A DNA stretch of 33,820 nucleotides, taken from positions 302,364 to 336,183 of the forward strand of contig NZ_GG695971.1 in assembly GCF_000159955.1 (NCBI RefSeq). Reading direction: 5' to 3'. Source of the DNA: Paenibacillus sp. oral taxon 786 str. D14. Its GTDB lineage: Bacteria > Bacillota > Bacilli > Paenibacillales > Paenibacillaceae. The notes beneath the pieces were generated by a model. The model did not search any database. It was not told the DNA's origin and saw nothing but the letters and a program-made list of their open reading frames with translations. This document shows, piece by piece, positions 22,252 to 30,024 of this stretch; position 1 is the stretch's first letter, and each line of letters opens with the position of its first letter. Made by a program: the position numbers and the translations under genes.

Positions 22252-24144
22252 CTATCTGCCTCCTTGTGCTTTTTTGATTCTGCTTAATGCGATGGCCGCG
22301 CTGTCGTGTAGCGACTTCGTTGCCAGTTCGTTATCTTCGATTTTCTGCTTTGCCCTTGCCGTCTTGCGCTGCTTGTCCACTTCGCGGGCCTGCCGCTCAT
22401 GTCCGGTGAGTAGCGTCACCTTGTTGTTGTCGCTATCCGGCTTGTTTGTGGTCTTGCCCTCCAGCAGGGATGGCCCTCGGCGCAGCCGTTTCTCGATTGC
22501 GCCCTCCAGCGTGTTTTCCTGATAGCTTCGAATCCGCTCTTCGACACGTTTTTTCTCACGTTTAAGCGAACGCAAATGTTCATTCAAGTCCTCCTCGGTT
22601 GCGCCCAAGAAGCGAAGACGCTTGTTTTCGGCGACGCCGACGGGCTTGCCTTCGTGATAAATGATAAGCTGGCTGATGTCGTCCGGATCGTAGTAAATCG
22701 TGACGTACTTATCGCGCAGGGGATGCAGTTCTTCGCACCAATATTCATGGTTGCGGAAGTGAACGCCATCTTGCTGAACCTTCCGCTCACCTTCTTTCGT
22801 AAGGGCGAAATCCAGTGTCCGCTCATCGACTTTCCCTGGTCGTGCAGGCTCATTATTGAGAAGCACTTCCATCGGTGTGCATCCGAGTTCGCTATGTATC
22901 GTGTTGTTGTAGTCGTCGATGGCCTCATCGATGAGTTTGATCGCCTCTTCCAGCGTCACGAGCTTGCCTTGTTCGCACAGCTTCTTTTCATCAAAACCGG
23001 GAGGGCGGTTCTTTTTTGCATCGCTGCCGCAATAGCCCGGCCAAAAGCGCGTATAGTTGTTTGTTAAGGTTTCAAAGAACCTTTCAATTGGTTTGGAGTT
23101 CGGCCAGCGAGGAAGGCAAAGCGTTTTTTGAATGCCAAGCCTTTCGTAAAACATCTCCAAGTATTTGCTATCGTAGTCTTTACCACGGTCGGAGTAAGCG
23201 ATCTGCGGCAGTCCGAATTTCAAAATGCCGTTTTTCATCGCCTTCCCGATCCGGTATCCGTTGCCTTGCAGCGTTATGACGTATCCGACAATGCCACGGG
23301 AACGAACATCCTGCCATGCAATGAGCTGCGGCCGGATTGGCTTGCCATCCACTTCGATGAAGAAATCGAGGTCGTGCGTATCGCCGTTCCAAACTTCGTT
23401 GACGAGCAGGCTCTTGAATTCGCGACGTATCTTGTGCAGCATCTTGCGCTGCCACGCTTCCAACCCTTCCCGCGCATAGGTTTTTTCCGTTGGCGCGATC
23501 TCTTCAATCACCCGGTAGCATGTCGCCCGACTCCCGATCTTCCAGCCGTATTCCTTCGCTGCGTCAAGGAGCTGCCGATACACCCATGCGACTTTCGGCT
23601 GAAACGTCTCTTCGTGTTCCAAGTACAGCGCTTTGACGAAGTTGACCGCCGCCTCATCCATGCTTCGGAACTGTTTGGTCACTTCTTTCGCCTCCAAATG
23701 CTTGCGGATCGGCTTCGGAATGAGTCCGATAATGCCTTCCGTCTTGTACGCCTGCACCCAGCGGTACAACTTCGCTTTGCTCACGCCGATCCTGCCCGCG
23801 AGTGCGAGCTTCTTCTTCTCTGTCCCTTCCTCCGATTCGTAGCGGATCGCCTCACGTACCCACTTGTGCCGCTGTAGGATCGCATCCTCTGCTTCGACAC
23901 CGAATTTCTCACGGATTTCGAGCCAGTTGACCGCTTCAGCTACCGCCTCCATTTCCTCTTGCCTCTGCTCTTTGAGAAGCTTTCGGTACACATCGGAAGG
24001 GAGCTGGCTCGCATCGATCAGGTACGCCTCTTGTTGATTGACGATTCCGACTTTTGCTTTCAATTCGCCTTCGCTGATCTTGCGACGAACGTGTCGAATG
24101 CTCTGGTTGGTGAGGGAGGCATAATCCTTGACGGTTAGTTCCAT
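22252..24144 (-). CDS. MuA-type DDE transposase
   Basis: This 630-aa transposase cuts the ends of the element and joins them to target DNA. An N-terminal winged-helix/MerR-like region (VKDYASLTNQSIRHVRRKI) and a second HTH (about 110-140) for end binding precede the RNase H-like core. Catalytic residues by family pattern are Asp255 (WNGDTHD), Asp319 (YSDRGKD) and Glu354 (SKPIERFF). A beta-barrel and a basic C-terminal tail follow. I chose ATG 24144, about 10 nt after AAAGGAGG; ATG 24153 is only 1 nt from that site. The reading frame is intact, so the enzyme may be active. Confidence 0.93.
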   Translation of the reverse strand: MELTVKDYASLTNQSIRHVRRKISEGELKAKVGIVNQQEAYLIDASQLPSDVYRKLLKEQRQEEMEAVAEAVNWLEIREKFGVEAEDAILQRHKWVREAIRYESEEGTEKKKLALAGRIGVSKAKLYRWVQAYKTEGIIGLIPKPIRKHLEAKEVTKQFRSMDEAAVNFVKALYLEHEETFQPKVAWVYRQLLDAAKEYGWKIGSRATCYRVIEEIAPTEKTYAREGLEAWQRKMLHKIRREFKSLLVNEVWNGDTHDLDFFIEVDGKPIRPQLIAWQDVRSRGIVGYVITLQGNGYRIGKAMKNGILKFGLPQIAYSDRGKDYDSKYLEMFYERLGIQKTLCLPRWPNSKPIERFFETLTNNYTRFWPGYCGSDAKKNRPPGFDEKKLCEQGKLVTLEEAIKLIDEAIDDYNNTIHSELGCTPMEVLLNNEPARPGKVDERTLDFALTKEGERKVQQDGVHFRNHEYWCEELHPLRDKYVTIYYDPDDISQLIIYHEGKPVGVAENKRLRFLGATEEDLNEHLRSLKREKKRVEERIRSYQENTLEGAIEKRLRRGPSLLEGKTTNKPDSDNNKVTLLTGHERQAREVDKQRKTARAKQKIEDNELATKSLHDSAAIALSRIKKAQGGR

Positions 24145-24186
24145 GCGGTGCATACCTCCTTTGCTTCCGATTTTTCAAAGAGCGGA

Positions 24187-24537
24187 TTATGCTTGTTCCT
24201 CACGCGGGGCGTAGGCTTCAGCCACTTTCGCCGCAGCCAGTTCGCCGTTTTGTACCTTGGCGATTTGCTCAACCAGTTCGTTATGTGCTTTGTAGAGAGG
24301 GCGCAGTTCACCGAGATAGGTGCTCAGTCGCGCTTTCATCCGGCATATCTCGTCACCGATCTGTTGTGCCTGCTCTTCCATATACAGAATGTGTGTTTGC
24401 ATGATATGCTTGCGAGTAAGGAGTTTCTCCAGCGCAACGGCTTCTTCGTTATACATCCAGCGGTGCTCAATTCGATGCAGCCTGTCTTTGGAATCCAGCG
24501 GCTGCAACTCTAATGAATGATTCCGTTCACGTTCCAA
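24187..24537 (-). CDS. Hypothetical coiled-coil early protein
   Basis: 116 aa from TTG 24537, with AAGGGAGA upstream. Most of it predicts as helix/coiled coil (AVALEKLLTRKHIMQTHILY, then EEQAQQIGDEICRMKARLS). It lies between the small HTH gene and the transposase, where Mu has ner and A only. No family is recognised. Confidence 0.65.
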   Translation of the reverse strand: MERERNHSLELQPLDSKDRLHRIEHRWMYNEEAVALEKLLTRKHIMQTHILYMEEQAQQIGDEICRMKARLSTYLGELRPLYKAHNELVEQIAKVQNGELAAAKVAEAYAPREEQA

Positions 24538-24685
24538 ATTGCCGATTCTCCCTTCTTGATAAAGTCTCTTATATCCGGACGGTCAGCGGGGCTGCTGATT
24601 CGTTCCGTTGCTGCTCACAGAGCAGCGAGGCGACTTGCGGGGCTATGAGTCGGGGAAAGATTCGGGGGGGTTACAGCGGAGTATT
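24538..24685 (-). other. Gap between HTH gene and coiled-coil gene
   Basis: 148 bp with short G/C-rich blocks and a GCTGCTCTGTGAGCAGC hairpin (minus strand). I found no gene of useful length. The hairpin could attenuate early transcription. Confidence 0.4.
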
Positions 24686-24898
24686 CTATTTGGCTTGCTG
24701 TTCGAGATATTGGATGCCGAGTATTCTTTCCACTTGTTGCCGGTATCTGGTTGCCTTACGCGCTCCGGTGATGAGGTCACCAAGGCGATTTTCCGGGATG
24801 TTGTACTTTTCGCAGAATTCTCGCTGGTCAAGCTGCATTTCGGCCAATCGTCTCTTGATCTCCCAACCGAATGCTGTGACGGGCCTTTTACGTGCCAT
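24686..24898 (-). CDS. Small Cro/Ner-like helix-turn-helix protein
   Basis: 70 aa, basic, with a helix-turn-helix pattern (LDQREFCEKYNIPENRLGDL). It is the first gene of the early operon, opposite the repressor, which is the place of Ner in Mu and Cro in lambda. It probably turns down early and repressor transcription. AAGGAAGGTGA precedes ATG 24898. Confidence 0.8.
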   Translation of the reverse strand: MARKRPVTAFGWEIKRRLAEMQLDQREFCEKYNIPENRLGDLITGARKATRYRQQVERILGIQYLEQQAK

Positions 24899-24940
24899 CC
24901 GATCACCTTCCTTTGTTCGACATTCTTAGTCATGGTCAGC

Positions 24941-24951
24941 TTGCGTCTTAA
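24941..24951 (+). promoter_or_regulatory. Repressor operator candidate O1
   Basis: TTGCGTCTTAA shares the GCGTCTTA core with three other boxes in the same divergent region. It lies downstream of the early promoter. Confidence 0.6.
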
Positions 24952-24990
24952 ATGATATTATTTTTATGGGAGTCTACCGCCCACGATCTT

Positions 24991-25019
24991 ATTATATGTC
25001 TTATAAGACGCAAAGTCAA
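24991..25019 (-). promoter_or_regulatory. Early promoter of the element
   Basis: On the minus strand TTGACT (25014-25019) and TATAAT (24991-24996) are 17 bp apart, near consensus. The palindromic operator O2 fills the spacer, so a bound repressor would block RNA polymerase. It drives the Cro/Ner-like gene and the transposition operon. Confidence 0.8.
24999..25015 (-). promoter_or_regulatory. Repressor operator candidate O2 (palindromic)
   Basis: TTTGCGTCTTATAAGAC on the minus strand contains the perfect palindrome GTCTTATAAGAC inside the early promoter spacer. Confidence 0.65.
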
Positions 25020-25025
25020 CATCAT

Positions 25026-25037
25026 TTTCGTCTTATA
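25026..25037 (+). promoter_or_regulatory. Repressor operator candidate O3
   Basis: TTTTCGTCTTAT carries the CGTCTTAT core and lies between the early promoter and the repressor gene. Confidence 0.5.
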
Positions 25038-25084
25038 GTTTACTGAACTCGGCTTTTGATTCTTTTAGTTGATTTAATAGTCCA

Positions 25085-25097
25085 TTTGCGTCTTTTT
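25085..25097 (+). promoter_or_regulatory. Repressor operator candidate O4
   Basis: TTTGCGTCTTTTT lies about 27 bp before the repressor start codon and may allow autoregulation. Confidence 0.5.
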
Positions 25098-25123
25098 TTC
25101 AATTAGATACAGGAGGTAAAATT

Positions 25124-25996
25124 ATGGCTGATCTAAAAAAAGCTTTAGGAGAACGGATTAAAAAGTGTCGACTCGAAAAGGGGATGACTCTAAGAGAGTT
25201 GGGTTCTCAAGTTGGCATGACAAGTAGTGCGTTGAGTAAAGTAGAAAAAGGAAGTGTTTCTATTACTTCCGAGAATCTATTCGCTATCAGTGAAGCTTTC
25301 GGTGTTTCGGTTGATTGGCTGTTGACCGGAAAAGAAGCGCAGTTTAAAGACGAGGGATATGATACGAACGAAGTGCGTAAGGAAGCGACTCCTATTTTTT
25401 TTGATGAAGAATGGGAAGTAGTTTCCCAATTTAGAAATTTGAGCGACGAGGAAAAGACCTTCGTCAAGCAATATCTTCGCTTTACTCAAGCCCAAAAGAA
25501 AGACCAGCAATCGTCCGAAGATGAGAAGGAGGACACGATCCGCGAGGAAGCCGCTGGCTATGCTATCGATACGAACAGTGCAGACGAATACACTGGATCG
25601 GCTCCGATCTGGGGAGAGGCTGCCGCAGGTATTCCGATTGAGTCTATTAGAATGTATGAGGGCAAAAGGCTCCGGGTTCCGGCGAAATATAACAAGTGCT
25701 TCGCGGTAAAAGTGAAAGGCGACAGTATGAAAGATTCTGGTATCCTTAATGGAGGATATGTAATCGTCCGTTCGCAAAACATGGTAGATGACGATGACAT
25801 TGCTCTTATGATGATCGAGAATCAGGCCACTATTAAACGGTTTCACCTTAGGGGAAATGATGTCGTACTGATCTCTGACAACGATGATTTTGAGCCGATG
25901 GTTTTCCATCGAAGCAAGGAGATGCAGGTTGTGGGGAAGGTCGTCTATTACATACGACCAGAAGAGGCTGAAATTATTGAAGAGTGGAGCGAGTAA
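25124..25996 (+). CDS. LexA/CI-type (HTH plus S24 peptidase) prophage repressor
   Basis: 290 aa. An N-terminal XRE helix-turn-helix (about 10-65: MTLRELGSQVGMTSSALSKV) is followed by a linker and a C-terminal LexA-like self-cleaving domain. The expected catalytic Ser201 (GDSMKDSG) and Lys238 (ATIKRF) are present, and an Ala-Gly pair (168-169 in EAAAGIP) stands where cleavage is expected. This predicts induction after DNA damage through RecA, unlike the Mu c repressor, which lacks such a domain. SD AGGAGG lies 7 nt before ATG 25124. It faces the early operon across a 225-bp operator region. Confidence 0.9.
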   Translation: MADLKKALGERIKKCRLEKGMTLRELGSQVGMTSSALSKVEKGSVSITSENLFAISEAFGVSVDWLLTGKEAQFKDEGYDTNEVRKEATPIFFDEEWEVVSQFRNLSDEEKTFVKQYLRFTQAQKKDQQSSEDEKEDTIREEAAGYAIDTNSADEYTGSAPIWGEAAAGIPIESIRMYEGKRLRVPAKYNKCFAVKVKGDSMKDSGILNGGYVIVRSQNMVDDDDIALMMIENQATIKRFHLRGNDVVLISDNDDFEPMVFHRSKEMQVVGKVVYYIRPEEAEIIEEWSE

Positions 25997-26057
25997 GGAA
26001 AGGAAGGATGAGGGGGCGGCGATCCACGGAACCGAAATCAACGCCCTCTCACAATTT

Positions 26058-26089
26058 GAATATTTATTCGTTATATTGGATAAATATTC
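26058..26089. repeat. AT-rich perfect dyad
   Basis: GAATATTTAT (26058-26067) is the exact reverse complement of ATAAATATTC (26080-26089), with a 12-bp gap. It may be an operator or a bend site near the element end. Confidence 0.6.
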
Positions 26090-26158
26090 ATCTCCATTTT
26101 TCTAAATTTTTCTTTCGTTGAATTGCTGAAACTCCTAGAGCCGCAAGGGTTTTCGGTG

Positions 26159-26201
26159 ATGTCCTACCTTTTTTTCATGTCCTACCTAAAATGTCCTACC
26201 T
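26159..26201 (+). repeat. Three direct copies of ATGTCCTACCT
   Basis: Exact copies start at 26159, 26177 and 26191 (spacings 18 and 14). They lie inside the element about 290-330 bp from its end. They could bind an enhancer-type or accessory protein. Confidence 0.7.
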
Positions 26202-26212
26202 TGCGTCCGATG

Positions 26213-26296
26213 TTTTGTAACGAAAATTGCCTCCAGAAATGCGAAAAACCGTGTCACATCAAGTGTTACAGCCTGTGCGCACGGTTTGTTACAAAA
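26213..26296. repeat. Inverted TTTTGTAAC/GTTACAAAA words
   Basis: TTTTGTAAC (26213-26221) and GTTACAAAA (26288-26296) are reverse complements flanking a stretch with AACCGTG/CACGGTT and another GTTACA. Confidence 0.45.
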
Positions 26297-26357
26297 CGCT
26301 GATTGTCTCGTGATTTTCGATCCAAACGCCCTGATCGACCACTTTTCCTCGATTTTG

Positions 26358-26374
26358 TCTCACTTTTTTTGAGA
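26358..26374 (+). promoter_or_regulatory. Probable transposase site, internal (window-right)
   Basis: TCTCACTTTTTTTGAGA is identical to 12896-12912. It lies about 106 bp inside the terminal site, like the spaced L1-L2 sites of Mu attL. Confidence 0.65.
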
Positions 26375-26463
26375 CCTCTTTTTACACACTCACACACTCA
26401 CAATCCCTTGATTTCTCTGGGTTTCCCGTCTATTCCCCTGATTTCCCGGATACAATCTTGTCT

Positions 26464-26480
26464 TCTCAAAAAGAGTGAGA
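26464..26480 (-). promoter_or_regulatory. Probable transposase site, terminal (window-right)
   Basis: On the minus strand TCTCACTCTTTTTGAGA matches 12896-12912 at 16 of 17 positions and begins 7 bp from the element tip. Confidence 0.65.
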
Positions 26481-26487
26481 CGTGACA
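26475..26487 (-). repeat. Terminal inverted repeat, window-right end
   Basis: Read from the end inward the minus strand gives TGTCACGTCTCAC, one mismatch from the other tip. Confidence 0.85.
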
Positions 26488-26492
26488 ACTCG
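26488..26492 (+). repeat. Target-site duplication, window-right copy (ACTCG)
   Basis: ACTCG follows the terminal CA and matches 12862-12866. Confidence 0.9.
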
Positions 26493-26525
26493 CTTTTTTG
26501 CCCGAGGTACTAGAAATGAGGAGCT

Positions 26526-28355
26526 ATGTTCAACCGCATCCGAAGCATGCTGACAACGCTTACTGACCGGATTTCGCGCAGGCTGGTCAATAAGCTTGTT
26601 TTGTTGTTTACGACGATTATTATTCTAGTGGTTGGTCTTCTGACGATTATCTCCTATGAGATGCTAGAACAAGAATCCGTGGAGCACAGCATGATCAGCA
26701 CCACCAACAATCTGAAGCTGATTAATCAGAAGCTGGAAGATTACCTCGCCGGCGTGGAACAGATGTCTCTTCCGCAGATTCACTACGAGGACATCCTGCA
26801 GGCGATTATGAACGAAGAATCGGATTATGCGTCGAAAATGTACCTGGAGGACTATCTGCGTGAACTGTTTTACTCGCGGAACGACCTGGAGAGCATTTAT
26901 CTCTATTTGATCGACCAACACAAATACTACTCCATTACGCGCGAAGCTTATAACGTTTCGGTTCGGGTGAGCTATCAGGAAGACATTCCGAATCAGCCGT
27001 GGTACAAGCAGGCGATGGAGAGCCGTCATAACGAGGCCTATCAATCGTTTATCGTGCCGGGGGCGAAGTCGGGTTACAACATGACCGTGGAACCTGACTT
27101 TATGGGGTACCACCGTGTGCTGCGCGCCTTGGTGACTCGAGAGCCGAAAGCGATCGTCTCCTTCTATTTGAAGCCAACGGTCAAAGACCAGATTCTGAAG
27201 GATGTTCCGTTCGAGAAAGGCGAGCATCTGCTTTATCTGGATCCGAACAATGTTCCTTTTCATGTGGATGATCCTGCTTTTTTGGAGCAGATTGAGGATG
27301 CGCCATGGCTCGCCCGGCTTGACAAGAACAGTTCTAAGAAGCCGGTCACCTGGACCGACGAGGCTGGCGATAAATATTTGATTATTTACAACATTGAAGC
27401 GAACGGAGGTTGGAAGCTGGTCAAACCGATCCCGTACAGCAACCTTTACGCGGCTGCCAGAGCCACGCGGAATATCGGATATTTGATTGGCTTGATTTTT
27501 TTGTTGATTTCGCTCATTCTGGTGACTTTGTTTTCCAATAAAATTACGAGTCCGCTCAAGGATTTGTCTCTTCAGATGCGCCGCTTTAGCGAAGGGACCT
27601 TTGACGCGGAAATCCCGGTGAAAGGTCGGGACGAGATCGCTTATTTATCCCGGCATTTCAACCGGATGGTGCGGCGGACCAACGATTTGATCAATGAGCG
27701 CTACAAGATGAAGCTGGTTGAGAAGAACGCGATCCTCAAGGCACTGGAGGCCGAGATTAACCCGCATTTTCTGTATAATGCGCTGCAGGCAATTTCGACC
27801 AAAGCGCTCAAGAGCGGGGATGACGAAGTGGCCGATATGGTGGATGCCTTGGCGCTGACGCTAAGATATTGCATAAGTGGAAAAGACATCGTGAACGCTA
27901 GGGAGGAGCTGAAGCATATCGAACGTTATCTCGCGTTACAGAAGGCCCGGTTTGGCAGTCGTCTGCAGGTAACGGTCGAGTGGGAGGAAGCGCTCAAGGA
28001 GCTGCAAATTCCCAAGCTGTCCATTCAATCCCTGGTTGAAAACTCCATTAAGCATGGGCTAGAGAAAATGTCGAGCGGCATCTCCATTCGTATTCGTGCC
28101 GAGCTGGGGGACACGCATGCGGTAATCTCCGTCAGCGACAACGGTCCAGGTATTTCTCCGGAACAGATGGAGCAAATCCAGGCGTCCTTCCTCCAAGATT
28201 GGGAGGAGCAGGAAGGAGAGAACATCGGGCTCAAAAATCTGTATACCCGCTTGAAGCTTCTCTATGGGAAAGAAGCGGAGCTACGGATCCAGAGCGATGA
28301 GCACGGGACGGAGATGTGTATGTTAATACCGCGGGGGGGCAGCAGTCATGTATAA
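26526..28355 (+). CDS. YesM-type sensor histidine kinase (module 2)
   Basis: 609-aa membrane kinase. TM1 (about 20-43), an extracellular Cache-like sensor (about 44-310), TM2 (about 318-338), HAMP (about 340-395), then the kinase core with canonical INPHFLYN (His414), VENSIKHG and DNGPGIS. Start ATG 26526 has GAGGAG only 2 nt away and a second weak GAGGT 17 nt away, so initiation may be poor; the next in-frame ATG (26547) is an option. The mobile element ends 38 bp before the start codon, so the native promoter is now 13.6 kb away. The stop overlaps the regulator start by 8 bp, so the two are coupled. Confidence 0.93.
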   Translation: MFNRIRSMLTTLTDRISRRLVNKLVLLFTTIIILVVGLLTIISYEMLEQESVEHSMISTTNNLKLINQKLEDYLAGVEQMSLPQIHYEDILQAIMNEESDYASKMYLEDYLRELFYSRNDLESIYLYLIDQHKYYSITREAYNVSVRVSYQEDIPNQPWYKQAMESRHNEAYQSFIVPGAKSGYNMTVEPDFMGYHRVLRALVTREPKAIVSFYLKPTVKDQILKDVPFEKGEHLLYLDPNNVPFHVDDPAFLEQIEDAPWLARLDKNSSKKPVTWTDEAGDKYLIIYNIEANGGWKLVKPIPYSNLYAAARATRNIGYLIGLIFLLISLILVTLFSNKITSPLKDLSLQMRRFSEGTFDAEIPVKGRDEIAYLSRHFNRMVRRTNDLINERYKMKLVEKNAILKALEAEINPHFLYNALQAISTKALKSGDDEVADMVDALALTLRYCISGKDIVNAREELKHIERYLALQKARFGSRLQVTVEWEEALKELQIPKLSIQSLVENSIKHGLEKMSSGISIRIRAELGDTHAVISVSDNGPGISPEQMEQIQASFLQDWEEQEGENIGLKNLYTRLKLLYGKEAELRIQSDEHGTEMCMLIPRGGSSHV

Positions 28356-30000
28356 AGTATTGATTATCGACGATGAGGAACCGCTTCGCGAAGCGATTCG
28401 GATTTTAGGGAATTGGCAGGAGCTTGAGGTGGATGAAATCCGGGAAGCAACGGACGGCAAGATGGGACTCGCCATGCTGGAACAATACAAGCCGGATATC
28501 GTTATGGTGGATATGAAAATGCCGGAGCTGAACGGGGTCGACTTCCTGCGGATTGTAGAGGAGAAGTATCCCGAGCTGCTGACCATTGTGATCAGCGGGT
28601 ATGACGACTTTGAATACACCCGTCAGGCGATTCATGCCAAAGTGGTCGATTATTTGCTGAAGCCGGTCAATCGTCAGGATTTGAATCAGGCGCTGCGCAA
28701 GGCGGTAGATGTGCTGAATGCCAAACGCGAGCGACAGAAGGAATCGATCACTCGAAACATTGCGTTTAATATGTCGCTCCCGAAATTAAAGGAGAAAATC
28801 TACTTTTCCATTATTGAACGGAGCTTTAAGAAGCAGAGCAGCCAGGCGTTCCTCTCGTTAATTGGGGCGGATGAACCGGATCATCGATTTGGGGCGCTCG
28901 TCCTGCGAATCTTGAACATGGAAGCCGTGCAGGACAGCCGGTTCCATCGCGACCGGGAGCTGCTCCATTTCGCGGTGGCCAATGTGATTAATGAGATCGT
29001 GGTGGACAATCTGCAGTGCTTCAGCTTTGCCAATCCGAAGCAGGAGCGGGAAGTGATCGCCGTCTACACGGTGAAGGGGGGCTACCCGCAAGAGATCGCT
29101 TTTCGTGCAGGGGAACTGATGCGGAAAATCGTTTCGACGTTAAGCGATCTGTTTGGCATGCTGGCAGCCGGAGGGATCGGCCGGTATTGCGAGGATGTGC
29201 TGAACCTGGCTGAATCGTATGATGAGGCCGTTGCCGGCATTCAGAGCATCGACCTGCTGAAGCTCAAAGGGACCGCCGTCATTGGAGAAGCGGACAAGGC
29301 AGCGAACAAGGAGACGTTCTCCTTCTCCAACCGGATGCCGATCTTGCGGGGAGCGTTAGAGGCAGGCAATGTAAACCATGCCAAATCGGTGATGGCCGAG
29401 TTTACCAAGAGCATCAAGGCCGCCGGCTTCTTCAGCATCGGCGCAGCCGATCGGTTGCTGCGGGAAATCGTCGTGCTGATGAATGATACGGCTTCGGAGC
29501 TGGGCGTTCCGGCGGACAAGCTTCCTTCCCCCGGCGTGGATCGTTCGTTGCAAGCGCTTGGAATCTGCACGGATGTGGCTACGTTTGATCAGTTCGAGGC
29601 CTTGCTGTTCCATCTAACCGAGTATTATCACGAGCAAGTCCGCCGCTCCATGGCCGCAGGCCGTCCATTCAGCGTCGAGGTGATCAAGGAATATATCGAC
29701 CATCACTATTTTGAGGACATCAAAATCTCCATGTTCACGGAGAGATTTTTTTTGAGCCGCGAGTATTTGATGAAGCTGTTTAAGCAGCAGTATGGCTGCG
29801 GCATCCATGAATATGTGCAGAAGGTCCGTATGGATAAGGCGAAAGAACTGCTTGACGATTCGTCGCTCAAAATTCAGGAGATCTCGGAAATGCTGGGTTA
29901 TAAGGATAAGAACTATTTCAGCAAGGCGTTCCGGAATTATTATGCTTTGTCACCGTCCGAATACCGCCAGCAGCAGGAGGAGGAAAGGGGCAAAAAGTGA
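28348..30000 (+). CDS. YesN-type response regulator with AraC DNA-binding domain (module 2)
   Basis: 550 aa. The receiver domain has IDDEE, phosphoacceptor Asp55 (VMVDMKMP) and Lys105 (YLLKPVN). A long variable middle is followed by an AraC-type C-terminus (YLMKLFKQQYGCGIHEYVQK, then GYKDKNYFSKAFRNYYALSPSEY). It overlaps the kinase gene by 8 bp. Likely targets are the two 19-bp boxes at 12745 and 12804 and the promoter of the binding-protein gene that follows; this is inference from gene order. The stop codon lies inside a terminator-like hairpin (29992-30024). Confidence 0.93.
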   Translation: MYKVLIIDDEEPLREAIRILGNWQELEVDEIREATDGKMGLAMLEQYKPDIVMVDMKMPELNGVDFLRIVEEKYPELLTIVISGYDDFEYTRQAIHAKVVDYLLKPVNRQDLNQALRKAVDVLNAKRERQKESITRNIAFNMSLPKLKEKIYFSIIERSFKKQSSQAFLSLIGADEPDHRFGALVLRILNMEAVQDSRFHRDRELLHFAVANVINEIVVDNLQCFSFANPKQEREVIAVYTVKGGYPQEIAFRAGELMRKIVSTLSDLFGMLAAGGIGRYCEDVLNLAESYDEAVAGIQSIDLLKLKGTAVIGEADKAANKETFSFSNRMPILRGALEAGNVNHAKSVMAEFTKSIKAAGFFSIGAADRLLREIVVLMNDTASELGVPADKLPSPGVDRSLQALGICTDVATFDQFEALLFHLTEYYHEQVRRSMAAGRPFSVEVIKEYIDHHYFEDIKISMFTERFFLSREYLMKLFKQQYGCGIHEYVQKVRMDKAKELLDDSSLKIQEISEMLGYKDKNYFSKAFRNYYALSPSEYRQQQEEERGKK

Positions 30001-30024
30001 ACTCGCGACCGGACTTCACTTTTT
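29992..30024 (+). terminator. Terminator-like hairpin over the regulator stop codon
   Basis: AAAAAGTGAA (29992-30001) pairs with TTCACTTTTT (30015-30024), with a 13-nt loop and a T-rich tail after it. The stem is AT-rich, so termination may be partial, and it contains the TGA of the regulator. Confidence 0.55.

Larger units (their letters stand above)
12867..26487 (-). mobile_element. Mu-like transposable prophage remnant, 13,621 bp, complete ends
   Basis: The element begins with TG and ends with CA, carries 13-bp imperfect terminal inverted repeats (12/13) and is flanked by ACTCG on both sides. Inside are a MuA-type DDE transposase, MuB-type ATPase, Gam, GemA, a lysis amidase, Mor-type activator, gpT-type head protein and a tape-measure gene, all on the minus strand, with a divergent S24 repressor at the window-right end. 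At 13.6 kb it is about a third of Mu. Terminase, portal, head protease, sheath, tube, baseplate and fibre genes are missing. It may still transpose, but it should not make virions alone. Confidence 0.92.
25997..26487. other. Non-coding end region of the element, repressor side
   Basis: About 490 bp without a convincing gene; a possible 36-aa frame from ATG 26008 has a ribosome site but looks like chance. It holds a weak terminator-like hairpin (26010-26048), an AT-rich dyad, three ATGTCCTACCT repeats, TGTTACA words and two transposase sites. CA-rich and TTTCCC-rich runs lie at 26385-26450. Confidence 0.55.

Noticed and set aside
26008..26118. A 36-aa gene after the repressor
   Set aside because: There is a plausible ribosome site, but the product is low complexity (NLNIYSLYWINIHLHFSKFF) and overlaps a hairpin and an AT-rich dyad, which suggests chance.
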